Shown here one piece after another: positions 13,401 to 25,385 of a stretch of 64,000 nucleotides of DNA (within the stretch, counting starts at the first letter, position 1; each line of letters begins with the position of its first letter). Made by a program: the position numbers and the translations under genes. This DNA comes from Rapana venosa (lineage: Eukaryota > Mollusca > Gastropoda > Neogastropoda > Muricidae): assembly GCA_028751875.1 (NCBI GenBank), contig CM054155.1, forward strand, positions 51,999,298-52,063,297, in the 5' to 3' direction. Below the pieces are notes generated by a model. It saw only the letters and a list, made by a program, of their open reading frames with translations. It had not been told where the DNA came from and searched no databases.

Positions 13401-15030
13401 TGACACATGTCAACCCATGTCAGACAATGTCAGCAGAATACAGACTGCCAGAACAACGTTCAGTGGAACGTCCAGTTTAGTCAGACACAGGTCAAGTAGT
13501 CCCCACAAATGATGAAGAAACACCTGTGAACAGACCCCCTACAAGATGCAGCTGATAGAACGTTATAAAACAACAACACCTAGTGAAACGCGAGGTGACC
13601 TCTCTTCTTGCAACAACAACAAACAGGAATAATGTGACTCTTTTTATTATGCATGGAATCATGTAATTCAGTATATGCCTAATGTGAAATACATGATTGT
13701 GGATATGGGACCAGCAAATCACCTTAGAAAGTGGAGTGTGTCTTCTAACTCATATATACATGTGTAGTGTATGTATATTCGCACTGAATTACGGAGATTG
13801 ATTGTCCCCTCAACATATTGTACTCATCCAGCTGAATAGATAGGTGCTTAGATAGCAGGCTACCATGTGCCATTTATTTTGTTAATTTAAATATGTGGAA
13901 TTTTAGGCTTCTTTTCTTCCTTAAAGTTGTGGTTTTTGTGTTATGGGGCGAGATTTTACATTTTGTCTTTTCATTTTGTTTTAGGAATGTCTTTTATAAT
14001 TGTTAAATTATAGTGCATTTGAATTGTCATAACATGCGTTTATCTTTCACTGTTTGAGTAAATGATAATCAAGGGGCTGCTCCGTGATTTTCTATAGCTG
14101 TCAGCAAAATTACTATGGTTGAAAATTTAACTGACTTTATATACTAGAAAATAATTCGCATTTCCTAGAGATAGAGTGAACTAGTTTTAAGGCGCGTGAA
14201 TGTGACTGTATAAATTTTGTAAGGCTTTATCTTTTATGCATTATTGCGGTGGTTTTATACCATCTTTGCTAGGATTGTTTTGTGTGCGTGTGTGTATTTT
14301 GGGTGTGTGCGTCTTTAAGTGTATGTGTGAGAGCTGTTTTGTGTTTCCGTGTGTGTGTTGTGTGTGTTTTGGTGTGGTGTGGTGTGTGTGTGGGCGCGTG
14401 TGTGTGTGTGGGTGTGTTTTGTGTGTGTTTGAGTTGTGTTGTGTGTGTGAGGGGGATTTTAAGTGATACGTGCATTGCATTAACAAACAATTACCAATTT
14501 GTCTTGTTCACTTTTTATGTCTCTTTTTAGCAGTAGGTTTTCTTATCTAGTCCCCCCAAAAAAATTGTTTCAAAGGATTATTCTCTATGCAAAATAGTGA
14601 GTAGTTTTTCATGTTTTTTTGAAAGCTGTAAGAGATGCGGCCATATATGACTTACGTGTTTATTTAGATTAGCTTAAATGGTAGCATGATGCCAGTTAAA
14701 TTATTTGGATGTGTGTAGCTTTTTCATTGCCTTTTTCAAAGCTGGTTTGCCAATTCGAGGAAGTGAAGCTGAGTTTAGAAATGTTGCCTGTTATAAACCC
14801 ATTTATTTTCATGTTTTTACAATAAAGGTGTTTTCTTTTCAAAACATGGCGCTTGTGATCATAACGAGTGAATGACGTTATCATTGTTACGGGATTATTT
14901 TATTTGCCTCACTGTTTCTTATGCGTGATTGCATAGGCCTTCAGAGAGAAGGAATCTAAGCGAGAATATGATTTGAAATTGGAAATGTTTTGAACAAGTC
15001 ATGACAAACAATAAAGACATTCAAAGAAAT
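13400..15030. other. No gene seen; contains a TG-rich tract
   Basis: AT-rich spacer. A TG-dominated tract with GTGTTTT interruptions occupies about 14281-14457 and explains the Cys/Val-rich and His/Thr-rich open frames there. Nothing else is supported. Confidence 0.5.
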
Positions 15031-15032
15031 CA

Positions 15033-15078
15033 TACACACACACCTGCATGCACCACACACACACACATCCACACACAC

Positions 15079-15116
<38 letters not shown>

Positions 15117-15187
15117 ACACACACTCGTGCGCTCTGATCTTGTCTTGTCTCTTTCTGTATTTATCTGTCTTTGACTTGTCTGTCAGT

Positions 15188-15223
<36 letters not shown>

Positions 15224-15270
15224 CTCTTCTCCTCTCTCTCTCTCTCTCTCTCTCCTCTCTCCTTATTTTT
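15033..15270. repeat. Compound (CA)n and (TC)n microsatellites
   Basis: A CA tract with interruptions runs from about 15033 to 15125, and (TC)n follows at about 15193-15264. They are separated by about 70 bp of TGTCTT-rich sequence. Confidence 0.9.
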
Positions 15271-16080
15271 TTCTTGTTTTTTTCAGTGACTAAACAAAGC
15301 TGCGTGAAGTTGTTGAACACTGTGCTCTCGAATAGGGGACAGTTATTCTGCCTGTTATTGTAGGTGAATTGCTTCAGTGGCTGGCGGTGAAGTATTCAAG
15401 TTACTATGCAGTGACATTATTCAGTGGAGGGGAATGAGCGCTGCCAGGCAAATCCATGGACTAATTGCTGAGTGGCCTTTTTCAGTGATGAACAAACTGT
15501 CGCTGAGCTTCGAGTTCCCTACCACCCCACCCTTACTATTTGCTGAGTGGACTTTCAGTGACAACGTGCTGACCATCTTCGGGACACCACACTCAGATGC
15601 TACTCAGGTTGCATTCTAGACGAGCTGCACTTTGTAAAGTGGTGTGCTATGGTGGAATGACTCTATCACTAGGGAGAGACTAACTAGTGGCCAGGCTCTA
15701 ATTGAAGGCAGGGCTCCTTGTTATTGACACTTAGCAGGGTTGAATAGCTAAGTTACCTGAGCTTTGTTGTCACGGTGTTGGTGCTATAACAGTTTTCAGA
15801 TTTCAGATTTCAGTACCTTATGTCGGGTTTGAGTGTTATCTTGTTTTTCACCTCACTCAATGCTGTTGTCCTTGTTTTTTGGGATTCTACTTTATTCTTC
15901 CTCCTCCACCACCACCATATCATTTTCCCCCTTTAGGTGTTGAGGTTCTCCAGACTACAAATCTATTTTCTATTTTCCTTACTGCGTTGTCCCTTTATTG
16001 TTTGTCGCGCCTTCACAATTATCCCTTCTCACAAACAAAAAGACAGATGCATACCAACCACAATATGTGGCCACTATAAG
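15270..16080. other. No gene seen; possible 5' flank of LINE A copy 2
   Basis: There is no domain on either strand. The last 200 bp are pyrimidine-rich with CCACCACCACCAT near 15908 and might be the 5' UTR of the following LINE. The 80-residue open frame at 15377-15619 is not recognised and has no splice or promoter support. Confidence 0.4.
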
Positions 16081-17550
16081 ATGGCCTACGTTTTGCCAAC
16101 TAATATCTAAACCTTGCATTTATTAAATCGAGAAATCTCAACTCTTATCACTAACAAAGGAATCCATTTCACATACTAGGGCTATCTGAGTCTAGACTTT
16201 CTTGACCACTATATTGGACATGATATTTATATGCAGGATATAAAATCCTGCGTTAAGATCATACCAAATACCCAAAGAAACAGGAATCCTTAATCTATAT
16301 TAGTGAGTCCATAAACTTCAAGCGTCTTTCTCCATTTAGAACATTAGGGTTAGAATCAATATTGATTGAGCGAGATTTCTATAAAAGGTGCCCAACTATT
16401 GTAATTGGGATATGCTTTAGGAATCCAACAGACAAGAAAAAACTGGATGAACAAATTTGAATCATGATGATTTCAGTCCTATTAGAATCAAGTGAAATAA
16501 TCTTATTAGGGAGACTTTAATATCGATCTAACCAAAAGTGAAATAATCAATTGACCCATATTAATAATTTCATTCTACCCTCACCAACTAATTAAGTCAC
16601 CACGAGACGTCACCACAAACTCAGAAGCACAATAAAATTGACATTATACTATTATAATCTAACCACAACAAATTGTCGAAAACTTGGATCCCAGTCCTAT
16701 AACTGCAGCGAATCACTACCCAGTCTTGTATACGTGGGTCAATAAAAACGACAAAAATCCCCAACCTGGCCCACAAATAACTATACATATCGTCTTTGCT
16801 AAATTTGTTGAGAATACTTTTCTTTTCAGATTTAATTAACTCATTCTTTCGGGAAACAATTCAACATTACTGTATCCAGATTAGCAGTAGAATTATGGAG
16901 TATACAACACTTTCTACTGCTATTTACAACAAACATGCCCCACTGAAAAATTCATTAGGATCAAATTAGATTACCAAACCACCTGGCTCATTAAGGAACT
17001 AGACGAAAGCTATGCTTACTGCTATAATTAGAGACCTTTTAAAAGAACATAAATTTTATGATGAGTCATAAAAGTTAAGGTAAATGCCATATAACTCACA
17101 AACGTAACGGCGAGAAAAAAAGATTATTGTCCAAGATCGTAATATCTACCAACAAACTCAAAGACTGTATGGCGCGACGCCATAAATCATATAACTAACA
17201 AACAAGCATCTTCCCAAAACAAATGTAATCAAAGACGTTACTGATCTGAACAACTTAACAATCATTTCGTAATGTCTTCTACTAAGCAATTTAAGATGAT
17301 AATCAAAGTCCATTGAAATCAATGAACTAAAACAATACTTGAAGGAAAAGCATCTCCCTCAAACCTTTCACATTCCTTTATGTATGATTCTTGAGGTCTA
17401 TGGACGCGTATCTAACTCACCTCATAACAATTCAAGAACTGCGTTTCGGTCCTTGTATGGAATAGACAGTCAGAATATTGAGCTATCAGCTCCAGTTTTT
17501 CACAGACTACACTAACATATATATTTAAAACCTTTGTCTTGAAAAAAAAA
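16080..17550 (+). mobile_element. Family A LINE copy 2, truncated before the RT core
   Basis: The sequence parallels copy 1 at about 320-1720 from the start of the endonuclease into the N-terminal part of the RT. Shared stretches include AATCTATATTAGTGAGTC near 16292 (copy 1 near 528), the ILLG-DFNID region near 16500-16530, AACAAACATGCCCCA near 16929 and AACCTTTGTCTT near 17529. It is more decayed than copy 1: an extra G at the GDFN block shifts the frame, and small insertions and stops occur throughout. The match ends at about 17540, equivalent to 1716 of copy 1, where an A-run and then the 3' end of an RTE-like LINE on the other strand begin. It is a non-functional remnant. Confidence 0.8.
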
Positions 17551-17559
17551 AAATTCCTT

Positions 17560-20304
17560 AATTACTTACTTTACTTGTTGTCTTCCGCTTATACCCGGAG
17601 GTGTCGCGGGGAGATCGAGCTGTCTGTCTCGGCAGCGAGGCGTGTAGCTGGAGGAGGGGAACATGCCGTGGGCTTTAGGGTGTCAGCCATGGAACATTCC
17701 ATATTCTTCTTGGTCGTCCTTTGGCTTTCATCTGAGTGCCGGGTGTTGTAGGCTCGAAGAGTGCTGGTTGTGAGGCATCTGTGCCAGGTGGTACGAACCA
17801 CTTTGGTCCTCTGCTGGTCGACGTGTGTTTGTAGGAAATGCGTGCTTCCATCCGTACCAAGTCTCTGATGACTTCGCTTCTGATTTTGTCTCTTCGGGTC
17901 TTGTTGACTGCTCTTCTTAGGCATTTCATTTCACACGTGACTAGTTTACGTCTGAGGGCCTTTGTGAGGGGCCATGTCTGACACTGGTACGTGAGCGTTG
18001 GCAGGAAGATGGTGTTAATCAGTTTTGCCTTTGTGTCCATGGGGATGCTGGGATGTTTCAGGAAAGGGGCGAGCTGGTAACTGACCGCATTAGCCTTCTG
18101 ACATCTTGTCTCAATTTCACGGTCTAATCTTCCGTCTCTGCAAATACACTGCGCAGATATTTAAATTCGCTGACCTTGATTTAACTGGGATCCATTGATA
18201 TTGATGTCCAGAGTGTGTGGTCTCCTGCTGACTATCATGACCTTAGTCTTACTGACACTGATTTTCATGTCATAGGCCTGGCAGGTGCTGTTGAGTTGAT
18301 CTGTGTGCTCCTGGAGCTGTGCCTTCTTGCTATGTATTATTGCCTGGTCATCAGCAAACATGAGTTCATTGAGTGCCTCAGGATCTGGGTTGGCCTCCTT
18401 TGCAATCTGGTCCATGTAAATGACAAAGACCAGAGGGGAGAGGCAACAGCCCTGTCTCACCCCGGATATAACTGGGAACCAGTCAGATGTTCCACTGGTC
18501 GTGCGGACTGCGCTCTTGCTGTTGGCATAGATAGCTCGGATGTTGTCCAGCAGCTGCCCCTTCACGCCATACTGCTCCAGCACCTTCCACAACTTGTCTC
18601 TGTTTACTCGGTCAAAGCCTTCTCTGATCTACAAAGATAAGGTGGAGATCTCGGTTGTGTTCGATCGCCTTCTCACACAGCTGTCTGAGAGCAAAGATTG
18701 CGTCTGTGCACCCTCTTCCTTTCCTGAATCCAAACTGAGCATCACTAAGAAGATGTTCCGTTTTTGTTCTAGTGCGCTGGTCTAGGATTTTTGCATACAT
18801 TTTCCCTACATGGCTGAGGAGCGATATGCCTCTGTAGTTACTGCAGTCTTTCTTGCTGCCCTTCTTCTTCCAAATTGGCACTACTATTGCATTCTGCCAG
18901 TCCTCTGGTGCTTTCCTCTCCTCCCAAGCTTTTTTGAAGATGGTGGTGAGCCACATTATACCTGTTTCCCCACATGCATGGATGGCAACAGTTGTTATGC
19001 CATCGTCACCTGCTGCTTTCCCTTTAGGGCTGGTCTTCACTGCTCTTCTGACTTCACTCTCCAAGATGGTAGGTTCTGAGTGGTCTGGGTAGTTGGGGGT
19101 AAACTGGGACTGGGTGTTCTGTGCCTGTTGTCCTGCAGGGTTGAGCAGTTTCTTGAAGTACTCTTTCCATCTTTTCACTATCTCTTCTTCCTCGTTCAGG
19201 CATTGTCCTTTTGCATCGTTGATTACAGCGGTGGGGTCAAAGGGTTCGTCTCGCATTCTCATTGCTTTCACACTCTTGTAGAACTCTCTTATGGAGGTTT
19301 TGCACTTTTCACTTAGCTCTTCTCCATATTTTCTCCATGAATTTTCCTTTGCTGTTCTGACTATTTTCTTGGTGTGTCTTCGTGCAATTCTGTACCTGAT
19401 GTAGTCTTCTTCTGTCTTTGATTTAATCCAGGTCTTGTAAAGACTCTTCTTCTCTCTGATTGCTTCTTTCACTTCTTTGTTTCACCAAGCTGTTGCCTTT
19501 CGGGATTTTCCTTTAGTCTTCTTCACACCACATGCTTCTTTCAAAGAGTCCTGCACAGCGGTTTTTTAAAAATGTGCCAGATTTGCTCTGCATCCAGTGA
19601 TGTGGTGTCAACAGAGTCCAAATTCTCTCTTACAGTGTGCTCTATCTGAAACTTGACCTCCTCGTTCTGCAGCTTGTGCATATTAAGTCTTTCAGGCTCC
19701 TTTTTTCTGTTAGTGGTCCTCCTCTTTTTCTTGGTGGTTAGCGTTGTGATGACTGGCCTGTCGTCTGTGTCCAGGCCACGTTTTGGGATAGCTCTTGAAT
19801 CTGCAACTTTGTTCCGTATGCTGGATCTTGTTAACACAAAGTCGATTTGGGACGAGATGTTTATGTCATTCCATTTGTACCAGGATAAATCTGAGTAGCT
19901 CGATGTTGGAAGAAGGTATTGGTGATTATCAGGTCATGCTCCGCGCATAGTTCCAGTTACTAGGTTGCCGTTGTAGTTGCATGGTGTTCTGCGGTCACTG
20001 TGTGGACCAAGATGTTTTGTCCATGGAGCTCTTCTCTCCCCAATCCGGCCGTTGAAGTCTCCCATGACATAATAGATCTTCTTTGTCAGGGATACCGTTG
20101 ATAACATCAGAGAGCTTTTCGAAGAACGAGTCCTTAATCTCATCTGAGTAGGAGTCATGCAAGGTGCATAAACCTGTATGTAGTTAATAATTCTGTCGCC
20201 CTCTCTATGCTGATTTTAGTGATTCTTTCTGAAACATGCTCCGTACTCACTAGGCTCTTTGCCATATCTGGGTGTATGATGAAACCTACACCATGTGTTG
20301 CTCT
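17560..20304 (-). mobile_element. RTE-like non-LTR retrotransposon, minus strand, endonuclease plus RT, 5' end in assembly gap
   Basis: Reading down from the gap, the endonuclease is visible as QVYAPCMT-like sequence near 20160 and MGDFNGRIGE at about 20040-20069. A linker follows (19837-19541). The RT spans 19472-18161 with GKAAGDDGIT near 19020, VPIWKKKGSKKDCSNYRG near 18865, AQFGFRKGRGCTDAIFALRQ near 18715, ISGVRQGCCLSPL near 18460 and the catalytic FADD at 18347-18358. The C-terminus (TLTYQCQTWPLT, KGRPRRIWN) reaches about 17675. The D-family block after IFVDQ is disrupted near 18610-18640, and further frameshifts occur near 18110, 17690 and 19540. It is among the best preserved elements here but still inactive. 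It abuts the truncated family A copy. Confidence 0.9.
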
Positions 20305-20804
20305 NNNNNNNNNNNNNNNNNNNNNNNNNNNNNNNNNNNNNNNNNNNNNNNNNNNNNNNNNNNNNNNNNNNNNNNNNNNNNNNNNNNNNNNNNNNNNNNN
20401 NNNNNNNNNNNNNNNNNNNNNNNNNNNNNNNNNNNNNNNNNNNNNNNNNNNNNNNNNNNNNNNNNNNNNNNNNNNNNNNNNNNNNNNNNNNNNNNNNNNN
20501 NNNNNNNNNNNNNNNNNNNNNNNNNNNNNNNNNNNNNNNNNNNNNNNNNNNNNNNNNNNNNNNNNNNNNNNNNNNNNNNNNNNNNNNNNNNNNNNNNNNN
20601 NNNNNNNNNNNNNNNNNNNNNNNNNNNNNNNNNNNNNNNNNNNNNNNNNNNNNNNNNNNNNNNNNNNNNNNNNNNNNNNNNNNNNNNNNNNNNNNNNNNN
20701 NNNNNNNNNNNNNNNNNNNNNNNNNNNNNNNNNNNNNNNNNNNNNNNNNNNNNNNNNNNNNNNNNNNNNNNNNNNNNNNNNNNNNNNNNNNNNNNNNNNN
20801 NNNN
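20305..20804. other. Assembly gap (500 N)
   Basis: Exactly 500 unknown bases, a length typical of an arbitrary scaffold spacer rather than a measured gap. Open frames drawn through it are artefacts. Confidence 0.99.
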
Positions 20805-20829
20805 AGTTTTTTTGGCTGGGTTAGGGTTT

Positions 20830-22490
20830 ATTTAAAAACATGTTTTTCTTTTATGTTTTGTTTTCAAAATATCTATCCAAAGCGGGTTTTAGAGGGTTAA
20901 GTATCTTTTGATATCTGGTATTCCAAGTCCATGTTCACGAATAGGGTTAATAACTGGTTTTTTGCTAATCCTATCCTGTTTGTTATTTCATACAAACTGG
21001 TTCAAAAATACAATCTTGGATCAAATAAATGATTGAGAATAGCAAATCTTCCTAGAGGAGTAGTTTGTCATTAAGCAATAATTAGATTTTTCTTTCAGAT
21101 TAAACTCTTCACATTCCTTTGAGATGTTGGAGAGCCATATTCCTATTATATTTATATCTAGAGGATTCCACTGCATGTCTAAATGAGGACTGTAACGTTT
21201 TGGTGAGTTCTTTTGTCTTCCAAGCCACACAGCCAGAGTCTTGATTGCATTCAAGTACAGGACAGACTTATTCCCAAAGTATCAAGAATGTTAACTGCTT
21301 CTTTAAATGTTTCTATAGTTCCATATAAGAACAGCTCAGTGTCATTTGCATATTGTGAGATTTTATGCTTGGTTTCTCCTATCTTATGCTTTTTATCTTT
21401 TCATCTTGTCTGGCCATTATGCCAAGGGTTTCCAAACACAAAATAACAGATATGGTGATATTGGATCCCCCTGTCAGCAACCTCTTGAGATGGAAAAACC
21501 ACTGTGACATCAGGACAGATGATTTGATATTTTTGTAGAAAACAGATATCCACTGAGAGAAATCTTGGCCAAAACCAAAAGCAGAAGAGACTTTGGACAT
21601 AAATGATCAGTCAGTAGATTCAAAGGCTGTCTCAAAATCAAGGTTTAAATACGAAGTCAATCATAAATAAGTCGAATGTTGTTTCCTATAATCTATTTCT
21701 TATAAATCCTGTTTGATCTACATTAATAAGAGAAGGTAATATAGTTTTTTTCTATTTGCAATGCTTGCAGATCCAATTTTGTACACAATATTTAAGGGTG
21801 AAACAGGTCTTCAGTTCTTAATAAATTCCTTTGCTTTATCCCCTTTTGGAATGCAAATAATAATACTTCGTTTTGTGATGCTGAAAGCTCACCTTTCCGA
21901 ACACAAAAGGACCAACCTATTTACAGAATTAAAAAAAAATTAAACAGTAAATCTATCTGACCCAGGACTTATATTGTTTTTCATATTTTTCACTGCCTGT
22001 GTAGCTTCTTCCATGGATATTTCACCATCTTAGTGAAATTTCTCTAAATCAAGTGAGTTTAGGGATATTTACTACTAAAATCTGATATTTCACACTCATC
22101 TACGTGCTTCCTTGCATACAGATTTTCATAAACAACCTGTACTTCTTTAACAATCTTTTCATGATCTGATGTTACATTACCATTTGATGGCCTTAATTTG
22201 TTCATGTGTTTACTAATACAATTACGTTTTCAAGACTAGAAAAATATTTTGTTACCTTTTCCCTTCCACCACCCATCTTGCTCAAGAACTAGTAGACCCC
22301 TTCTATTTATTTCTCTCTAGTTTTAACAAATTTCTCTTTGTCATTGTTAAGTTATCTAGTCCCTTGTTTGGTCAGAAAGAGTTTCCTTTCAAGATGTTCA
22401 TTACTGTTTTCTAAATAGTTTCTGCGGTCTACATGCTTTTTCATTTTGGCAAATGAAATTGTTTTTCATCTTATTTTCACAGGTAAAACA
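20830..22490 (-). mobile_element. Tx1/L1-like LINE fragment, minus strand
   Basis: The minus strand encodes a decayed ORF2 RT of the L1/Tx1 type. In order from high coordinates these are an ARWVVEGKR-like block near 22270, an SPGSD-like block near 21960, DQTGFIRNRL near 21715, DFETAFES-like sequence near 21620, FGFGQDFSQWISVFYKN at 21590-21530, and LCLETLGIMARQ near 21430. The motif at 21341-21352 reads YAND where YADD is expected, so a catalytic Asp is lost. The region after the RT (MQWNPLDINIIGIWLSNI near 21165) is also typical. Stops and shifts are frequent. The 3' end lies near the gap edge. Confidence 0.85.
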
Positions 22491-22502
22491 TCTAAGCACA
22501 AT

Positions 22503-22504
22503 TG

Positions 22505-22546
<42 letters not shown>

Positions 22547-22628
22547 TATAAAAAATTAAAAAAATATAATAAAAAAAATAAAATAATAAATAATAATAAT
22601 AATAATAAATAATAATAATAATAACATA
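22503..22628. repeat. (TAA)n microsatellite
   Basis: Long TAA/AATAA tract. It sits exactly at the 3' end of the minus-strand family C LINE that follows, so it is probably that element's ATT tail, later expanded. Confidence 0.9.
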
Positions 22629-23420
22629 CTGGATTTATATAGCGCTGAATCTTGTAAAGTAAACTAATCAAAGCGCTTGCATCCAATCATTCACATGCAT
22701 CCACAAATATCAGGATAAACAAATATCAAATTTATACACACAATATGCTTAGGTGGGGTGGTGAAGGTGAAGATAAGCTATTGAAAAGTAGGAACATATA
22801 ATGGGGAAGATCTCAAGTAGAAAATAAGTGTGTTTTAAGGCCAGATTTGAAAGTATGAAATGAAGGCTTTTGGCAAAGTGGGAGAGGGAGGTTGTTCCAT
22901 GTAGACAAACCAGAAACAAAAAAGAGCGATGGCCAACAATGGTTTGTTTCAATCTAGTGTTCGAAAGCACAACGTATCTGCAGCTGAACAATGGGAATGG
23001 GACAGAGTGTACAGGTGAGGACAGTTACAGAGATTAGAGGGTGCAGATTTGTGGAGACATTTGAAACAGAGGGTAATAATCTTCTACTGTATTCTTTGTG
23101 AGACAGGCAGCCAGTGAAGAGATTGCAAAAGAGGAGAGAAGTGTTCAGATCTTTTCTTTCTAAGGACTAATCGAGCTGCAGAGTTTTGTTTGCGTTGAAG
23201 GAGTGGTTCGATGAAGCTGGTAAACCAGCAAGAGAGAATTGCAGTAGTCCAGACCAGAAAGAATGAATCATGTGACAAGTTTGGATGTTGCTAGTAGACA
23301 GATACTTGTGAATTGTGCTTATGCACTGTAATTGATAGTAGCAAGTCTGGCACCATGACTGTCATGCTGAAGACGGATTAAAAGACTAAGGTGTTGGACG
23401 TCAGTCTTTATTTATAAAGT
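22629..23420 (-). mobile_element. Family C LINE 3' fragment, minus strand
   Basis: The 3' terminus reads GGATTTATATAGCGCTGAAT at 22631-22650, then AATCAAAGCGCTTGC. Upstream on the minus strand the C-terminus of a CR1/L2-like ORF2 is recognisable: ASNIQTCHMIHSFWSGLL-like sequence, then RKQNSAARLVLRKKRSEHF and SLHWLPVSQRIQ at about 23185-23084. Near-identical DNA occurs at 62.5-63.1 kb. The copy is 5'-truncated at about 23400, as is usual for LINE insertions, and is broken in several frames. Confidence 0.85.
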
Positions 23421-25009
23421 AAGCCTACACAAATATAATAGGTACCATCAGAATCTGTATAGACTTTTTCACTTGGAATTCAAAATTGTTATTAAAGAGG
23501 ATGGCCCTACCTTTTAAATTTTCAAAAGCAAAATAAAACTTGTAGCCCCTTTCAAAAGGGGTATATCGTTCCATTTTGGGGTCAGTATGGGATCTTGTAG
23601 TGGGAAAAAAAAAACAATTTTTTTTCCCTTAAAAATAATGAAAGATATCCCACCCTTTTCTGTGCACGAAAGGCTCGGGCCCATTCTGATAATTTCAATT
23701 GCTCTCTCCATAGGGTTTGCAGCAAGAAGACGATACATTTAGCATCAAAAAAAAATTTTTGTAAAACCCAATATTTTCACCTAAAAAAAACACTGTACAG
23801 ACCCTAAAAACACCCGGGACAAAATTTTCCCCCATGAAAAGGCACCCTGTGTGGGACAAAACGGTGGAGAAGGAAAACAAGACATGCCGGAATAGTAAAA
23901 GGATTGCTAAACTTTTTTTTGTGTACATATCATTTTTCTCTTTCCCCATGAGTCCAAAATTTATAAAAAAGATCAACATTTTTTCATGTATTTCATACCT
24001 TTTTTATATTATTTTTCACGGGGATGTTCGGGATCATTCGATTTGTTATTTGTTTTTTCCCCATGCTGAATCGATTGATACACTAAAAGATTTGTGACCC
24101 TTTTTTCGAAAAGGTCTTAACTCCAACAGTGAAAACGAGAGGGCCCCCAAAAAAGGGGGGGTGCCGTCCACTTTTTCCCAAATTTTTACTTTTTTCAAAA
24201 ATGAACTGTGCCTTAAATTCCTTCTATAATTATGTTTGAAAAGGGTTTGTTTTTATTTAAAAGGGGTTTTTAAACAGTTTTTTATCGACCCCCCTACAGC
24301 AGTTTTTCCCGTGTCCTCGATCGTACTACCTTGATTTCATCATCTCCTTTTCCTTACACATGACAGGGCCCACACATGTCGTACACCCTTGGAAAGGCGT
24401 GATCTATTTTTTCCATTTTACGCAGCCTTTACGTGAAAAACAAAACCAAACAGAAAAGCTTTGGTTATTTAGGGTTAACAAAAACCCGAAAGCTCGAAAG
24501 TCGACCAAGAGATTTTAGGACGCACACCAAATAACCAAAGGCAGCGTCTATGACTGGTTGGGGTGGGTTTCACAGGGGGACATCTTTTGTTCATTTTTAG
24601 GAAAGCATCTGGAAACTTTGGTTTTGCAAAGAAAAATGGCTTTTTTCTCATTTCTAGCGATCTTCCACTCTGCCAATAGCAGACGTAAAAACCAGGTGTA
24701 TTGTTCAAATATTTTGTGCCTTGTTGTGAAGAAAACAATCAAACGATCCTGATTGTGATGAAACCCCGTAATGCCCAGCTTTAATAAAATTAACCACGAC
24801 TGTGTTGGGTTAAAATTAATTTAGGGGAAACACTGGCCGCATCAATTTTAAAAACTGGGTTGCATACGATCAAAGCTACAGACAGACTTTTTCAGATGCA
24901 CTATGGGAGTTTTTAGCATTTCAGTGTCGGATGAATGGAAAAGTGGGAGCTGTTTTAAACTTACTTGACTGTCATAGGTTGTGTGGTTTGGTTGTTTTTT
25001 GTTAAATAA

Positions 25010-25385
25010 TAACTAGTGTGGGTTTTTTGGTGTGGTGTGTGTGTGGTGTGTGTGTGTGGTGTGTGTTTTTTGTGTGAAAATGTAAGTCAAATGTCTTATT
25101 GAAAAAAAAGGGAAAAGTTTCCTTTTTTTTAAAAATCCTCCCGCCGCCCACGCGCACCAGCGCCCCTGCGTGTGTGGTTGTGTGTGTGTGTTTTTTGTGT
25201 GGTTTTTTTCCTCTATTTTAAGATATTTTTTTTCCCAATGGAATGAAAAAGTAATCTGTGTGGTGTGTGTGTGGGGTGTGTGTGGTGGTTTGTGTGTGTG
25301 GGGTTTGGTGTTTTGGGGTGTTTGGTGTGTGTGTGTGGGGTTTGTGTGTGTTTTGGTGTGGGGTTTTTCTTTGTTTTTTGATTTA
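25010..25385. repeat. (GT)n-rich tracts
   Basis: Two GT-dominated stretches, about 25015-25080 and 25165-25375, have G-run and T-run interruptions. They account for the Cys/Val and Thr/His open frames drawn here. Confidence 0.8.

Noticed and set aside
20207..20900. Open frames crossing the first N run
   Set aside because: They consist mostly of unknown residues over an assembly gap.
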